Part shown: positions 1 through 6,491 of the stretch, piece after piece
How the letters are laid out: each line of letters starts with the position of its first letter
Numbering within the stretch: the first letter of the stretch is position 1
Origin: an uncultured Oscillospiraceae bacterium
GTDB taxonomy: Bacteria; Bacillota; Clostridia; Oscillospirales; Oscillospiraceae
Direction of reading: 5' to 3'
DNA length: 14,870 bases
NCBI GenBank assembly: GCA_934621665.1
Contig: CAKTUT010000021.1
Coordinates: 1-14,870 of the forward strand
Notes under the pieces: generated by a model
Databases searched by the model: none
What the model was told of the DNA's origin: nothing
What the model saw: the letters and a program-made list of their open reading frames with translations, nothing else
Program-made: the position numbers and the translations under genes

Positions 1-649
1 TAATGACGTCGGTCGCGCCGATTTCCAGTGCCTTTTTCAGATGGCTTTCAAACAGATCGCACACGATAATCCGCGACGCCCCCCATGCCTTGGCCGCCAG
101 CAGCGTGCACATACCAATGCAGCCGCCGCCAAGGATTGTCACCGTCTTGCCAACGCTCACGCGTCCGCGCTGAACGGCGTGAATGCCGACGGAAAGCGGT
201 TCAACCAGCGCGCCCTCGGTAAAGCTCATGTTGTCGGGGAGCTTGTACGTCTTGTGCGCAGGATGGCTGATATAGCGGCGCATACAGCCGTTGACAGGCG
301 GCGTTGCCATGAACACCACGTCCGGGCAGAGGTTATAGCGTCCGCTTTCGCAGAACTCGCACTTGCCGCAAGGAACGCCTGGCTCCATCGCCACGCGGTC
401 GCCAACCTTGAGGTTCTTTACGTTTTCGCCGACCTCATATACAACACCCGCGCCCTCGTGGCCGAGGATGAACGGAAGCGAATCTGGGAAGATGGAAAAC
501 GCCTTGCCGTCGAAAAAGCCCATGTCCGAGCCGCAGATGCCGATACGCTTGACTGCAATGCCAACCTCGTCCGCACCAACTTTCGGCATCGGGACATCCT
601 GCAATTCAAACTTGCGCACATCGGTCATGACCATAGCCTGATTCTTCAT
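1..649 (-). CDS. Zinc-dependent polyol (sorbitol/xylitol-type) dehydrogenase, C-terminus cut by window edge
   Basis: This is a medium-chain dehydrogenase that probably oxidises a sugar alcohol to a ketose with NAD(P)+ in the cytoplasm. I read 216 codons; the frame is still open at the window edge, so the last third of a roughly 345-residue family protein is missing. The N-terminal domain has the catalytic-zinc residues GICGSD (Cys39) and GHE (His64, Glu65). Four structural-zinc cysteines follow at about 94, 97, 100 and 108 in a CGKC..C......C pattern. The stretch 'MATPPVNG' and 'EPLSVGIHA' are typical of the sorbitol/xylitol dehydrogenase branch. The Rossmann start is ILGGGCIG. The ATG overlaps the stop of the upstream dehydrogenase (ATGA) and has AAGGAGG 10 bp ahead of it, so the two are translationally coupled. 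The exact polyol is not determinable from sequence. Confidence 0.9.
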   Translation of the reverse strand, partial: MKNQAMVMTDVRKFELQDVPMPKVGADEVGIAVKRIGICGSDMGFFDGKAFSIFPDSLPFILGHEGAGVVYEVGENVKNLKVGDRVAMEPGVPCGKCEFCESGRYNLCPDVVFMATPPVNGCMRRYISHPAHKTYKLPDNMSFTEGALVEPLSVGIHAVQRGRVSVGKTVTILGGGCIGMCTLLAAKAWGASRIIVCDLFESHLKKALEIGATDVI

Positions 650-1752
650 TCGATTGTGCCCTCCTTGCTCAAATCCAGCGGCACGTTGGGATCGCCGTTC
701 GGGTGAATCACAACCTTCAACGTAGACTTGTCGGTCTTATTTGTATCCAGCGCCAGGAAATAGTCGTCCAAATCGAACGTATGCGTAACAAGCGTAGAGA
801 CATTGCACTTGCCGCTTGCCATATACTCCACCGCGCGCGGGAAGTTGTTGACCTGACAGCTGACGCCGATATAGCTCTGATTATTAAAATGAAGATCGTT
901 TAAGAACTTTGCGGGGTTCTCGATCTGGATGCTGGAGTGATAGCTGCCATACTGGATGAAGCGGCCGCCCTTTTTCAGGAACTTAAGCAGGCTCTGCACC
1001 ATGGACCACGCGCCGGACGTATCAATGATCACATCCACGCCATCGGGGCACAGCTCGCGGATTTTTGCCTCGTGGACAGAGGGATCATTGCGGTCGGCCA
1101 GAATGGTGGGCACGCCGTAGCTTGCCAGCGTGTCAAGCCGCGACTGCACAAGGCCGATGGCGTAGGAGTGAAGTGCGTTTGAATTGTGACACAGCTGCGC
1201 CAGAATCAGGCCGTGCGGTCCCATGCCGCTGACCAGCACACGCTCGCCGGGCTGGATATTTGCGCGATCAAAACACTCCATCGCGCACGCAACAGGCTCG
1301 GTGACGCTTGCCTCGTCAAACGAGAGATTGTCGGGCACGCGCACAACATTCTTTGCAATCATGCTCATATACTGGGCAAAGCCGCCGTTTTTGTTATGGC
1401 CGTAAGAGCCGAAGTGCTCACACAGCAGGGGCTTGCCGTTTTTGCAGTACCAGCAGTGGCCACAGGGCACGGCGTTATCTGCCGTAACGCGTTCGCCGAT
1501 TTCAAGCTCTGTGACGTTCTTGCCCTTTTCCACGATGTAACCGGCAAATTCATGGCCGGTAATCACGGGATATTTTGCAAGTGTACCGCCGCCGCCAACG
1601 GTGTCGTGGTTAATTTCCGCCCATTTGCAGATGCCGCAGGCCATCACCTTGATGATAACCTCGTCATCGCCGCACGTGGGATACGGAACCATCCGCACCG
1701 ACGCGTTCGGACGGCCAGCCTTTTCGTGATAAAGTGCTTTCATCATTCTCAT
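646..1752 (-). CDS. Zinc-dependent medium-chain alcohol dehydrogenase family protein
   Basis: A complete 368-residue zinc-containing medium-chain dehydrogenase, the usual family length. It shows GHE (His67, Glu68) for the catalytic zinc and structural cysteines at 97, 100, 103 and 111 (PCGHCWYC then LLC). The catalytic Cys42 lies in GICKW, where most relatives have G-S/T-D, so the pocket probably differs from that of its neighbour. The nucleotide-binding loop reads VSGMGPHG. The start was chosen at the first ATG because GAGGG lies 7 bp upstream; two further ATGs follow within three codons. It is the first gene after a consensus promoter and overlaps the next dehydrogenase by 4 bp. Having two different dehydrogenases in one transcript suggests two sequential oxidation or reduction steps, or an oxidoreductive epimerisation, on one polyol or sugar acid. 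Substrate unknown. Confidence 0.92.
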   Translation of the reverse strand: MRMMKALYHEKAGRPNASVRMVPYPTCGDDEVIIKVMACGICKWAEINHDTVGGGGTLAKYPVITGHEFAGYIVEKGKNVTELEIGERVTADNAVPCGHCWYCKNGKPLLCEHFGSYGHNKNGGFAQYMSMIAKNVVRVPDNLSFDEASVTEPVACAMECFDRANIQPGERVLVSGMGPHGLILAQLCHNSNALHSYAIGLVQSRLDTLASYGVPTILADRNDPSVHEAKIRELCPDGVDVIIDTSGAWSMVQSLLKFLKKGGRFIQYGSYHSSIQIENPAKFLNDLHFNNQSYIGVSCQVNNFPRAVEYMASGKCNVSTLVTHTFDLDDYFLALDTNKTDKSTLKVVIHPNGDPNVPLDLSKEGTIE

Positions 1753-1808
1753 ACGTTTTCCCTCATCTTCCGTAGCTACATTTTACGTTTTGATTACTTT
1801 CAATCATC

Positions 1809-1829
1809 TGTGATCTAATTATAATCATC
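1809..1829. promoter_or_regulatory. Putative operator (TGATC box with inverted ATCAT half) over the -10
   Basis: The sequence reads TGTGATC, eight A/T-rich bases, then ATCATC. A very similar arrangement (TGTGATC, eight A/T-rich bases, ATCAT) occurs upstream of the transporter at 3404-3421. The overlap with the -10 element suggests repression. Assignment to the nearby DeoR-family protein is inference from proximity and repetition. Confidence 0.5.
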
Positions 1830-1847
1830 TTGCATCAAAATTGTCAA
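1818..1847 (-). promoter_or_regulatory. Consensus promoter of the dehydrogenase pair
   Basis: On the minus strand TTGACA (1842-1847) is followed after 18 bp by a perfect TATAAT (1818-1823). It lies about 65 bp before the dehydrogenase start codon. A TGATC box at 1811-1815 directly follows the -10, in a position where a bound repressor would block initiation. Confidence 0.8.
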
Positions 1848-1862
1848 TCAATTTATCGCGCT

Positions 1863-1880
1863 TTTGATCACACCATTGTG
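1863..1880. promoter_or_regulatory. Putative operator (TGATCA plus inverted TCACA/TGTGA)
   Basis: TTTTGATCACACCATTGTGA contains the self-complementary TGATCA and the inverted pair TCACA-ccat-TGTGA. It lies just upstream of the -35 of the dehydrogenase promoter. A matching sequence, TTTTTGATCACTAATTGTC, lies upstream of the transporter at 3423-3441. Confidence 0.45.
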
Positions 1881-2007
1881 ACGAAAGTTGCAGCGTGTTT
1901 TTGTTGATTGTCCACATAATTTCACGTATTTCAATATAATATATTCGTTTTAAGTTTAAAACCGCCGTTTTTTATCACTTGTTTCTCATGATTGTAAATG
2001 ATTATTG

Positions 2008-2037
2008 CATGATCACACATGATCGTATGTGATCATG
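2008..2037. promoter_or_regulatory. 30-bp palindrome with three TGATC boxes
   Basis: Perfect 10-bp arms (CATGATCACA and TGTGATCATG) surround a central TGATCG, so TGATC occurs three times within 30 bp. It lies about 160 bp upstream of the -35 of the dehydrogenase promoter and directly beside the transporter hairpin. This fits a distal operator for the same regulator as the promoter-proximal boxes; a structured RNA end is the alternative reading. Confidence 0.5.
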
Positions 2038-2040
2038 TGA

Positions 2041-2074
2041 GAATCCGGCAGCCACAAAACTGGCTGCCGGATTC
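2041..2074 (-). terminator. Perfect 14-bp hairpin after the transporter gene
   Basis: The arms GAATCCGGCAGCCA and TGGCTGCCGGATTC pair perfectly across a 6-base loop, 25 bp after the transporter stop. No T-run follows on the minus strand; the T-rich side (TTCGGTGTTTTCTGTTTT) is on the plus strand. So it may terminate or stabilise the transporter mRNA, or act on plus-strand readthrough. Confidence 0.6.
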
Positions 2075-2098
2075 TTCGGTGTTTTCTGTTTTCCGCGT

Positions 2099-3322
2099 TT
2101 ACGTGCGCTTTTTTCCCTGAGCCAGCAGAATTATCGCCATCATGCCGCCGCCCACAGCAAGCCCCAGCATCATCAGATACACCGCGCTGTAGCCGCTGCG
2201 CTCAAACAGCACGCCGGAGACATACGGTCCAACATAGGCGCTGACCAGAACCGCAAGATTTGCAAGCCCAAGGTTCATTCCATAGTGCTCCGGACCAAAC
2301 GTAGACTTGATAAAGCCCGTTGAGCAGACCGGCGACGCGCCAAAGCTCAGCCCCAGCAGCAGGAATGCAGGAATCAGTAACGCCGAAATCTGCGCGCTGC
2401 ACGCAAGCATCAATAACGCTGAGCCTGCTATGCACATCACTGGCACAACCAGCAGCGTTTTCATTCCGAGCCGGTCGTAAACCGCACCGAATACCAGCCG
2501 TCCCGCGCCGTTACAAACCGAGACCAGCCCCGCAAACATTGCTGCGGCCGCAGCCGTATAATTGAGGCTCTGCGCGATGGGTGACGCATGGCCGGACAGC
2601 GCCATGCCGACGCTTGCCATCAGAATTGTCCAGCACGCGTACAGCCAGAAGCTCGCCTGGCGCAGCATCTGCTTTGGGGTGAGCGACTGCCCCGCCTGCA
2701 CATGTTTTGCCTGTGCGGGTTGCGGCAAAAGCGCTGTCTCTTCCTGCGTCGGGTGGCGCACCGCCTGTGCGCATACAGCAAAAATCACAAGTGCAATCAT
2801 GCCGAGCGCGCGGAACGTCACGCGCCAGCCGAAGCGCTCAATGCCCAGATTGGACAGTGGGCCGAAAATAGCGGCGGAAAAGCCGTAGCTCATCAGCAAA
2901 AAGCCCGAGATTGTCGTCGGGATATTTGGAAACCACCCCACAACCGTAGACAGCACCGAATTATATACCATGCCCGCCGCTGCGCCGAACAGCACGCCAT
3001 AGCCCAGATACAGCTGCCAACGGCTGGTTGTGAACGACGCCAGCAGCATTCCACAAAAAGCGCACACTGCCGCTATACGGACGATCTTCCTGCGCGGCAG
3101 ACGCTTTGACAGATAGGCCGCGCCCACGCCGGCCAACGTATTTGCGCCAACCGCTATGGTATATGTCAGCGACGTCTGCGACCGCACCCAGCCAAATTCC
3201 GCCTCCAGCGGCGCAACAAATACCGACCAACCATATAAAATTCCAGCCAGCAGCAACAGCAGCAGGTCCGCCAGCAGCATGATCCGCCGGAAACGAAACA
3301 CATTTTCCCGTTCAAGTTCCAT
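2099..3322 (-). CDS. Major facilitator superfamily transporter, OFA (oxalate/formate antiporter-like) type
   Basis: A 407-residue inner-membrane transporter with about 12 hydrophobic segments, the usual length for the superfamily. The early motif 'GILYGWSVFVAPLEAEFGW' and the loop ending 'YLSKRLPRRKIV' are typical of the OFA group, which mostly moves small monocarboxylates. The second half repeats the pattern, with a loop reading 'GAVYDRLGMK'. An open frame continues upstream to 3433 but crosses the promoter, so I chose the ATG at 3322. GGAGG lies 12 bp ahead of it, and a GTG at 3328 with 6-bp spacing is a real alternative start. It shares promoter motifs with the downstream dehydrogenase pair, so its substrate or product is probably linked to them. 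The actual solute is not known. Confidence 0.88.
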   Translation of the reverse strand: MELERENVFRFRRIMLLADLLLLLLAGILYGWSVFVAPLEAEFGWVRSQTSLTYTIAVGANTLAGVGAAYLSKRLPRRKIVRIAAVCAFCGMLLASFTTSRWQLYLGYGVLFGAAAGMVYNSVLSTVVGWFPNIPTTISGFLLMSYGFSAAIFGPLSNLGIERFGWRVTFRALGMIALVIFAVCAQAVRHPTQEETALLPQPAQAKHVQAGQSLTPKQMLRQASFWLYACWTILMASVGMALSGHASPIAQSLNYTAAAAAMFAGLVSVCNGAGRLVFGAVYDRLGMKTLLVVPVMCIAGSALLMLACSAQISALLIPAFLLLGLSFGASPVCSTGFIKSTFGPEHYGMNLGLANLAVLVSAYVGPYVSGVLFERSGYSAVYLMMLGLAVGGGMMAIILLAQGKKRT

Positions 3323-3361
3323 ATGCACTCTTCTTCCTCCACTTTTTATTGGTTTGTAATC

Positions 3362-3390
3362 AATGTAGCTTACGCGCATGAAATTGTCAA
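3362..3390 (-). promoter_or_regulatory. Promoter of the transporter
   Basis: On the minus strand TTGACA (3385-3390) is followed after 17 bp by TACATT (3362-3367). The sequence around the -35, ATTGACAATTT, is identical to that of the dehydrogenase promoter. The transcript would start about 30 bp before the start codon. Confidence 0.7.
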
Positions 3391-3401
3391 TAGTAATCAT
3401 T

Positions 3402-3441
3402 TTGTGATCGTAAATTATCATATTTTTGATCACTAATTGTC
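3402..3441. promoter_or_regulatory. Pair of TGATC boxes between transporter and DeoR-family gene
   Basis: TTGTGATCG (TGATC at 3405-3409) and TTTTTGATCAC (TGATCA at 3427-3432) lie 22 bp apart, just upstream of the transporter -35 and about 105 bp ahead of the divergent DeoR promoter. Each has a close counterpart at the dehydrogenase promoter (1809-1829 and 1863-1880). Confidence 0.5.
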
Positions 3442-3543
3442 GTTTTGTGTAAAATGTTTCGAAAATCGCCTGTTTGCGCGATATTCAGAAGTCAGTTCTT
3501 TGCGTATTTCACTTAAAAATAATCAAATTATGCGCAAAAAGCG

Positions 3544-3572
3544 TTGACAAGTGCTCAAAAAAAGCTTATGAT
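3544..3572 (+). promoter_or_regulatory. Promoter of the DeoR-family regulator
   Basis: TTGACA (3544-3549), a 17-bp spacer and TATGAT (3567-3572) form a near-consensus promoter about 40 bp before the start codon. It carries no TGATC box itself, so strong autoregulation is not obvious. Confidence 0.75.
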
Positions 3573-3614
3573 ATAGAAAATCAGGCGGCAGACGCACAGA
3601 AAGGATATGCACAG

Positions 3615-4370
3615 ATGAACATAGATGAAAGACGGCAGGCAATTTTAAACTATCTAATGGAAAACGAGAGCGCTTCTGTCAGCAATATCATCTCGCTTTT
3701 AGATGAGTCCCCTGCTACCGTTCGCCGCGATCTGGCCTTTCTGGAAGCAAATGGCGTGATCTCGCGCAGTCGCGGCTACGCAAAATTTAATCAGCCCGCA
3801 ATCGTCAGCAATATTCATATTACCGACGGCAAGCTTGCCGTTGCAAAGGCTGCCGCTACCATGATTCCGCGCAATGCCACCATCTTTATCGACTCCGGTG
3901 CGTCGGCGCTTGCGCTGGCGCAGCAGCTGACCGACCGCGAGGATCTGCAAATCATCACCAACTCGCTTTCCGTTGCCAACGTACTCTCCTCCAGCAAGCC
4001 GAGCGTCTATATGACAGGTGGTTTTCTGGAGGGCCGGCAGGAATGCCTTGTCGGCTCTGACGCTGAGCACTATATCAAATCCATCCGCGTGCCGCTTCTG
4101 TTCCTTACCACCACTGGCATCCGCAAGGATCAGGGACTTGTATGCGTAACGCCCGCACAGGCCACGCTCAAACACATCATGGTAAAGTCTGCAGAGCACG
4201 TTGTCGTACTGGCCGACGCACAGAAGCTGGCCACCGACTCCATCCGCCTGTTTGCCACTTTTGACGACATCGACGCAATCATCGTCGATGAGCCTGTCAA
4301 TGACCGCGCTTTTTTGTCGCTTCTGGCGCAAAAGCACGTCGAGCTGATTGTGGCAGAACAAACCGATTGA
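3615..4370 (+). CDS. DeoR/GlpR-family transcriptional regulator
   Basis: A 251-residue cytoplasmic repressor of the usual family length. Residues 5-57 form the DeoR winged helix-turn-helix ('RRQAILNYL', then 'SPATVRRDLAFLEANGVI'). The C-terminal two-thirds is the DeoRC ligand domain, with 'IFIDSGAS', 'IITNSLSVANVL', 'YMTGGFLEGRQECLVG' and 'VVVLADAQKL', which in studied members binds a phosphorylated sugar. I chose the ATG at 3615 because AAGGA lies 9 bp ahead and the promoter lies within the longer open frame that begins at 3474. It is divergent from the transporter and likely controls it and the dehydrogenase pair through the repeated TGATC boxes. Its presence suggests the pathway involves a phosphorylated sugar intermediate, though no kinase is visible here. 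Confidence 0.93.
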   Translation: MNIDERRQAILNYLMENESASVSNIISLLDESPATVRRDLAFLEANGVISRSRGYAKFNQPAIVSNIHITDGKLAVAKAAATMIPRNATIFIDSGASALALAQQLTDREDLQIITNSLSVANVLSSSKPSVYMTGGFLEGRQECLVGSDAEHYIKSIRVPLLFLTTTGIRKDQGLVCVTPAQATLKHIMVKSAEHVVVLADAQKLATDSIRLFATFDDIDAIIVDEPVNDRAFLSLLAQKHVELIVAEQTD

Positions 4371-4394
4371 TTCTGGCGATTTCCCCTTTCCATA

Positions 4395-4431
4395 GAAATG
4401 CCCTGCGCTGATGATCAGCGCAGGGCATTTC
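4395..4431 (+). terminator. Perfect 17-bp hairpin terminator between convergent genes
   Basis: GAAATGCCCTGCGCTGA pairs perfectly with TCAGCGCAGGGCATTTC across a 3-base loop, followed by TCATTTTATCTT on the plus strand. It lies 24 bp after the DeoR-family stop. The small minus-strand ORF ends at the next base (4432), so the hairpin probably serves both convergent transcripts. Confidence 0.85.
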
Positions 4432-4560
4432 TCATTTTATCTTCCGCAGACCAGCGACCAACTCCGCCGCGTGCAGCAGACGGAGCTTTCCCCGCTCCTC
4501 CAATACGTGCCAGCGAATCGGCTTTCCATCCCACTGGTCTTTTGCTGTCACATTTATCAT
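4432..4560 (-). CDS. Small 42-residue hypothetical protein coupled to the phosphatase-GNAT gene
   Basis: I do not recognise this protein. The frame starts at an ATG that overlaps the stop of the upstream phosphatase/GNAT gene (ATGA) and runs 42 codons to a TGA that abuts the terminator stem. It would encode a soluble charged peptide containing 'KDQWDGKPIRWHVLEERGK' followed by 'LRLLHAAELVAGLRKI'. That is protein-like: tryptophans and charged residues first, then an amphipathic helix, with no low-complexity or frame-shadow look. A GTG at 4551 with AGGA 9 bp ahead is a possible internal start. The tight coupling suggests a partner or accessory of the phosphatase-GNAT protein. It could instead be a non-functional tail of sequence; coding is inferred, not proven. 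Confidence 0.6.
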   Translation of the reverse strand: MINVTAKDQWDGKPIRWHVLEERGKLRLLHAAELVAGLRKIK

Positions 4561-5525
4561 TCCTGCGGGAGCGCAATCGTCTTTATCAGACGCAGCTCCG
4601 AATCCATCTGCTCCACAACATAGAAGCCATGGCGCAAGTAAAAGCTGACCTCACGTGCGTCCTTTGGTAGCGTAACGGAAACCGCCTTACAGCCGTGCGC
4701 GCGGCAGAAGCTGACCGCACAGCCCAGCAGCTGCGCACCAAGTTTTCTTCCGCGAAAGGCCTCATGCAGCGAGAGCATGCGGATCGTTCCGTCGCTGCCC
4801 GCCTGCACCACGCCCGCCTCCTGCTCGCGCAGCATGGCGTGATATACGCCGTTTTCCTCGTGATACCACAGATTAAAGTCGCGCCGGTCGCCCTTGCGCC
4901 ACCATTTTTCGCGCGCATACGTCGAAATTTCATCAGACAGATGCGACGCATCATTCAGATATTCCACCGTAAATACGCCGTTTTCATACCGCAGCTTTGA
5001 CACTGCCGTGTTGTCGCAATACGGCGGCCACTTGCCATCCAGCAGCAGATATTGCACACCGCGCAAAACGCAGCCGTGTGAAAAAATCACGATTGTCTTT
5101 CCGTCATTTTCCTCCGCCGCTTCACGCATCGCAGTCAAAAAGCGCGACGTGTATTCCGGAAAGCGCTCGCTCCCCTCAATCGACCAGTTCAGTGGATCAT
5201 GGTCAAACTGATACGATTTTTCCACCTCAAACCGCTCCAGATTGCCGAACGGCACATCCTCCCAGCGTCCAAGGTTCACCTCGCGGAAGCGTGCGTCGCG
5301 CCGCAGTGCCAGTCCTTTCGGTCTGTAAATCGCCCGCGATGTAACGCACGTGCGGTTGAGGTCGCTTGCATAGCACGCATCAATTGGAATCGCTTCAAAC
5401 CGCTTTTCCAGCGCCGCAATCTGCTGCAGGCCGTTTTCCGTCACGCGCGAATCATATTGGCCATGAATTCTCCGATAGGCGTTTCCCTCCGCCTCGGCAT
5501 GACGCACCAGATAAATTTCCGTCAT
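4557..5525 (-). CDS. Histidine phosphatase (phosphoglycerate mutase-like) fused to a GNAT acetyltransferase domain
   Basis: A 322-residue two-domain cytoplasmic protein. Residues 1-195 are a histidine phosphatase. The phosphorylated His9 lies in 'LVRHAEAEGN', Arg58 in 'SDLNRT', an acidic Glu82 in 'FREVNLGRWED' and the second catalytic His150 in 'FSHGCVLR'. Residues about 210-320 form a GNAT domain with the acetyl-CoA loop 'RGRKLGAQLL' (258-267) and the closing 'VSFYLRHGFYVVEQ'. All core phosphatase residues are present, so activity is likely. A GNAT partner suggests a small phosphorylated, amine-bearing metabolite or a bifunctional clean-up enzyme, but substrates are unknown. It begins 12 bp after the OMP-decarboxylase-like gene with GGAGAAG at 6-bp spacing, and its stop overlaps the small downstream ORF. 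These three form one transcription unit. Confidence 0.9.
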   Translation of the reverse strand: MTEIYLVRHAEAEGNAYRRIHGQYDSRVTENGLQQIAALEKRFEAIPIDACYASDLNRTCVTSRAIYRPKGLALRRDARFREVNLGRWEDVPFGNLERFEVEKSYQFDHDPLNWSIEGSERFPEYTSRFLTAMREAAEENDGKTIVIFSHGCVLRGVQYLLLDGKWPPYCDNTAVSKLRYENGVFTVEYLNDASHLSDEISTYAREKWWRKGDRRDFNLWYHEENGVYHAMLREQEAGVVQAGSDGTIRMLSLHEAFRGRKLGAQLLGCAVSFCRAHGCKAVSVTLPKDAREVSFYLRHGFYVVEQMDSELRLIKTIALPQE

Positions 5526-5537
5526 TGCGCTTCTCCG

Positions 5538-6455
5538 TTACAAAATCGTGATATAGCCGTTCATCTGGCGGCGGATTTTCTCTACCGCGTCGCGCGCGTG
5601 CTGGATATAGTTTTCCGCTTCGCCGCTCTTCTGCCACGCATACAAAACGCTCCGTCCAGCCATAATCACCGCGCCGTGACCAAACTTGTCAAATGCATAC
5701 TGCGCGTCCTTTGCGCCTGCACCCTGCGCGCCATAGCCCGGCACTACGAAAAACAGGCGGTCATACTTTTTGCGCAGCCGCTCCAGAATCTGCGGGTTCG
5801 TTGCGCCAACGGCAAGACCGATCTGCGAATAGCCGTTGCTGCCAAACAGATTCGTACTCCAGCGCATGGCAAGATCCGCCATCACCTGATACACCACACG
5901 GTCGCCAGAAAGCAGATCCTGCACCTCGCGCGCCGATTTGTTGGAGCTCCTCGTCAGCAAAAATACGTTCTTCCCGTCCTTGCAATATTGCGTAAACGGC
6001 ATTGCCGCGTCGCTTCCCAGATAGCTGCTGACCAGCACGCCGTCACACGGATAGGGCGTATACGACTGCGTGCCAACTCTGACCTCGCCAAAGCACGACG
6101 CGGCCAGCACCTCTGCGTTCGGCGCGATGTCCGCACGCATCATATCGAGCATCACATAGTAGCCCAGCTCCTGCGCATGGCGCAAAACGCGCTGCATCAC
6201 CGCAATACCCTCTGCGCCGAACGCGTGGAAGCAGGCCGTCTCAACGCTGACAGCCGGGATGCTTTCGGCCAGTGCGTCGAGAATGGCCACAGAAAACTCA
6301 CCGCACGCCTCGGCCGCGGCGCGGAGCGTATCGCCGTGCGCCTCGCGCGCTCTTTCGCGGATATCCGGCGGCAACTGGTCATAATAAGGGCAGATGCAGA
6401 CCATCAGCGCGTTTTTCATCTTCCGGATTTTTGTCTGTAACGAATCAATCGACAT
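5538..6455 (-). CDS. Orotidine 5'-phosphate decarboxylase fold protein (type 2) with lost catalytic residues
   Basis: A 305-residue TIM-barrel protein that aligns along its length with type 2 OMP decarboxylases (last step of UMP synthesis). The family landmarks are 'SSYLGSDAAMPF', 'TRSSN', 'VGATNP', 'VVPGYGAQGAG' and the phosphate-binding 'AGRSVLYAW' (Arg268). The catalytic positions are altered. The usual GLDP reads CICP (Cys22 for Asp), the usual VKPQIAFYE reads 'VSVETACFH' (Ser70 for Lys), and the DxKxxD reads DMMRAD (Met106 for Lys; Asp104 and Asp109 kept). Normal decarboxylation is therefore unlikely, so I do not assign pyrF. The frame is intact, which argues for a new ligand-binding or enzymatic role rather than decay. 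Start: GGAGTG lies 6 bp ahead. It is first in a three-gene minus-strand unit with the phosphatase-GNAT gene. Confidence 0.85.
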   Translation of the reverse strand: MSIDSLQTKIRKMKNALMVCICPYYDQLPPDIRERAREAHGDTLRAAAEACGEFSVAILDALAESIPAVSVETACFHAFGAEGIAVMQRVLRHAQELGYYVMLDMMRADIAPNAEVLAASCFGEVRVGTQSYTPYPCDGVLVSSYLGSDAAMPFTQYCKDGKNVFLLTRSSNKSAREVQDLLSGDRVVYQVMADLAMRWSTNLFGSNGYSQIGLAVGATNPQILERLRKKYDRLFFVVPGYGAQGAGAKDAQYAFDKFGHGAVIMAGRSVLYAWQKSGEAENYIQHARDAVEKIRRQMNGYITIL

Positions 6456-6491
6456 AAATACACTCCATTCCGTTTTTTATTTTCTATTTGT

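Larger units (their letters stand above)
1753..2098. other. Intergenic region: dehydrogenase promoter, TGATC boxes, palindrome and hairpin
   Basis: This 346-bp AT-rich gap lies between two genes transcribed leftward. I found no coding sequence in it. From right to left it holds a GC-rich hairpin just past the transporter stop, a 30-bp palindrome, a TGATCA box followed by an inverted TCACA/TGTGA pair, and a near-consensus promoter for the dehydrogenase pair with a further TGATC box next to its -10. The stretch 1885-1980 shows only AT-rich sequence with nothing I can name. Confidence 0.7.

Noticed and set aside
41..706. Long plus-strand frame opposite the partial dehydrogenase
   Set aside because: The minus strand carries clear zinc-dehydrogenase motifs; the plus frame shows none and is an antisense shadow of GC-rich coding sequence.
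3323..3433. N-terminal extension of the transporter frame to 3433
   Set aside because: It crosses the TTGACA/TACATT promoter and the TGATC boxes, reads as lysine/isoleucine-rich AT-rich sequence, and lacks a ribosome binding site; the start at 3322 (or GTG 3328) has GGAGG ahead.
3474..3614. N-terminal extension of the DeoR-family frame
   Set aside because: A near-consensus promoter lies inside it and the HTH domain begins directly after the ATG at 3615.
5199..6440. 413-codon plus-strand frame opposite the OMPDC-like gene
   Set aside because: Very rich in Arg, Ala and His with no recognisable fold, and it covers two well-supported minus-strand genes.
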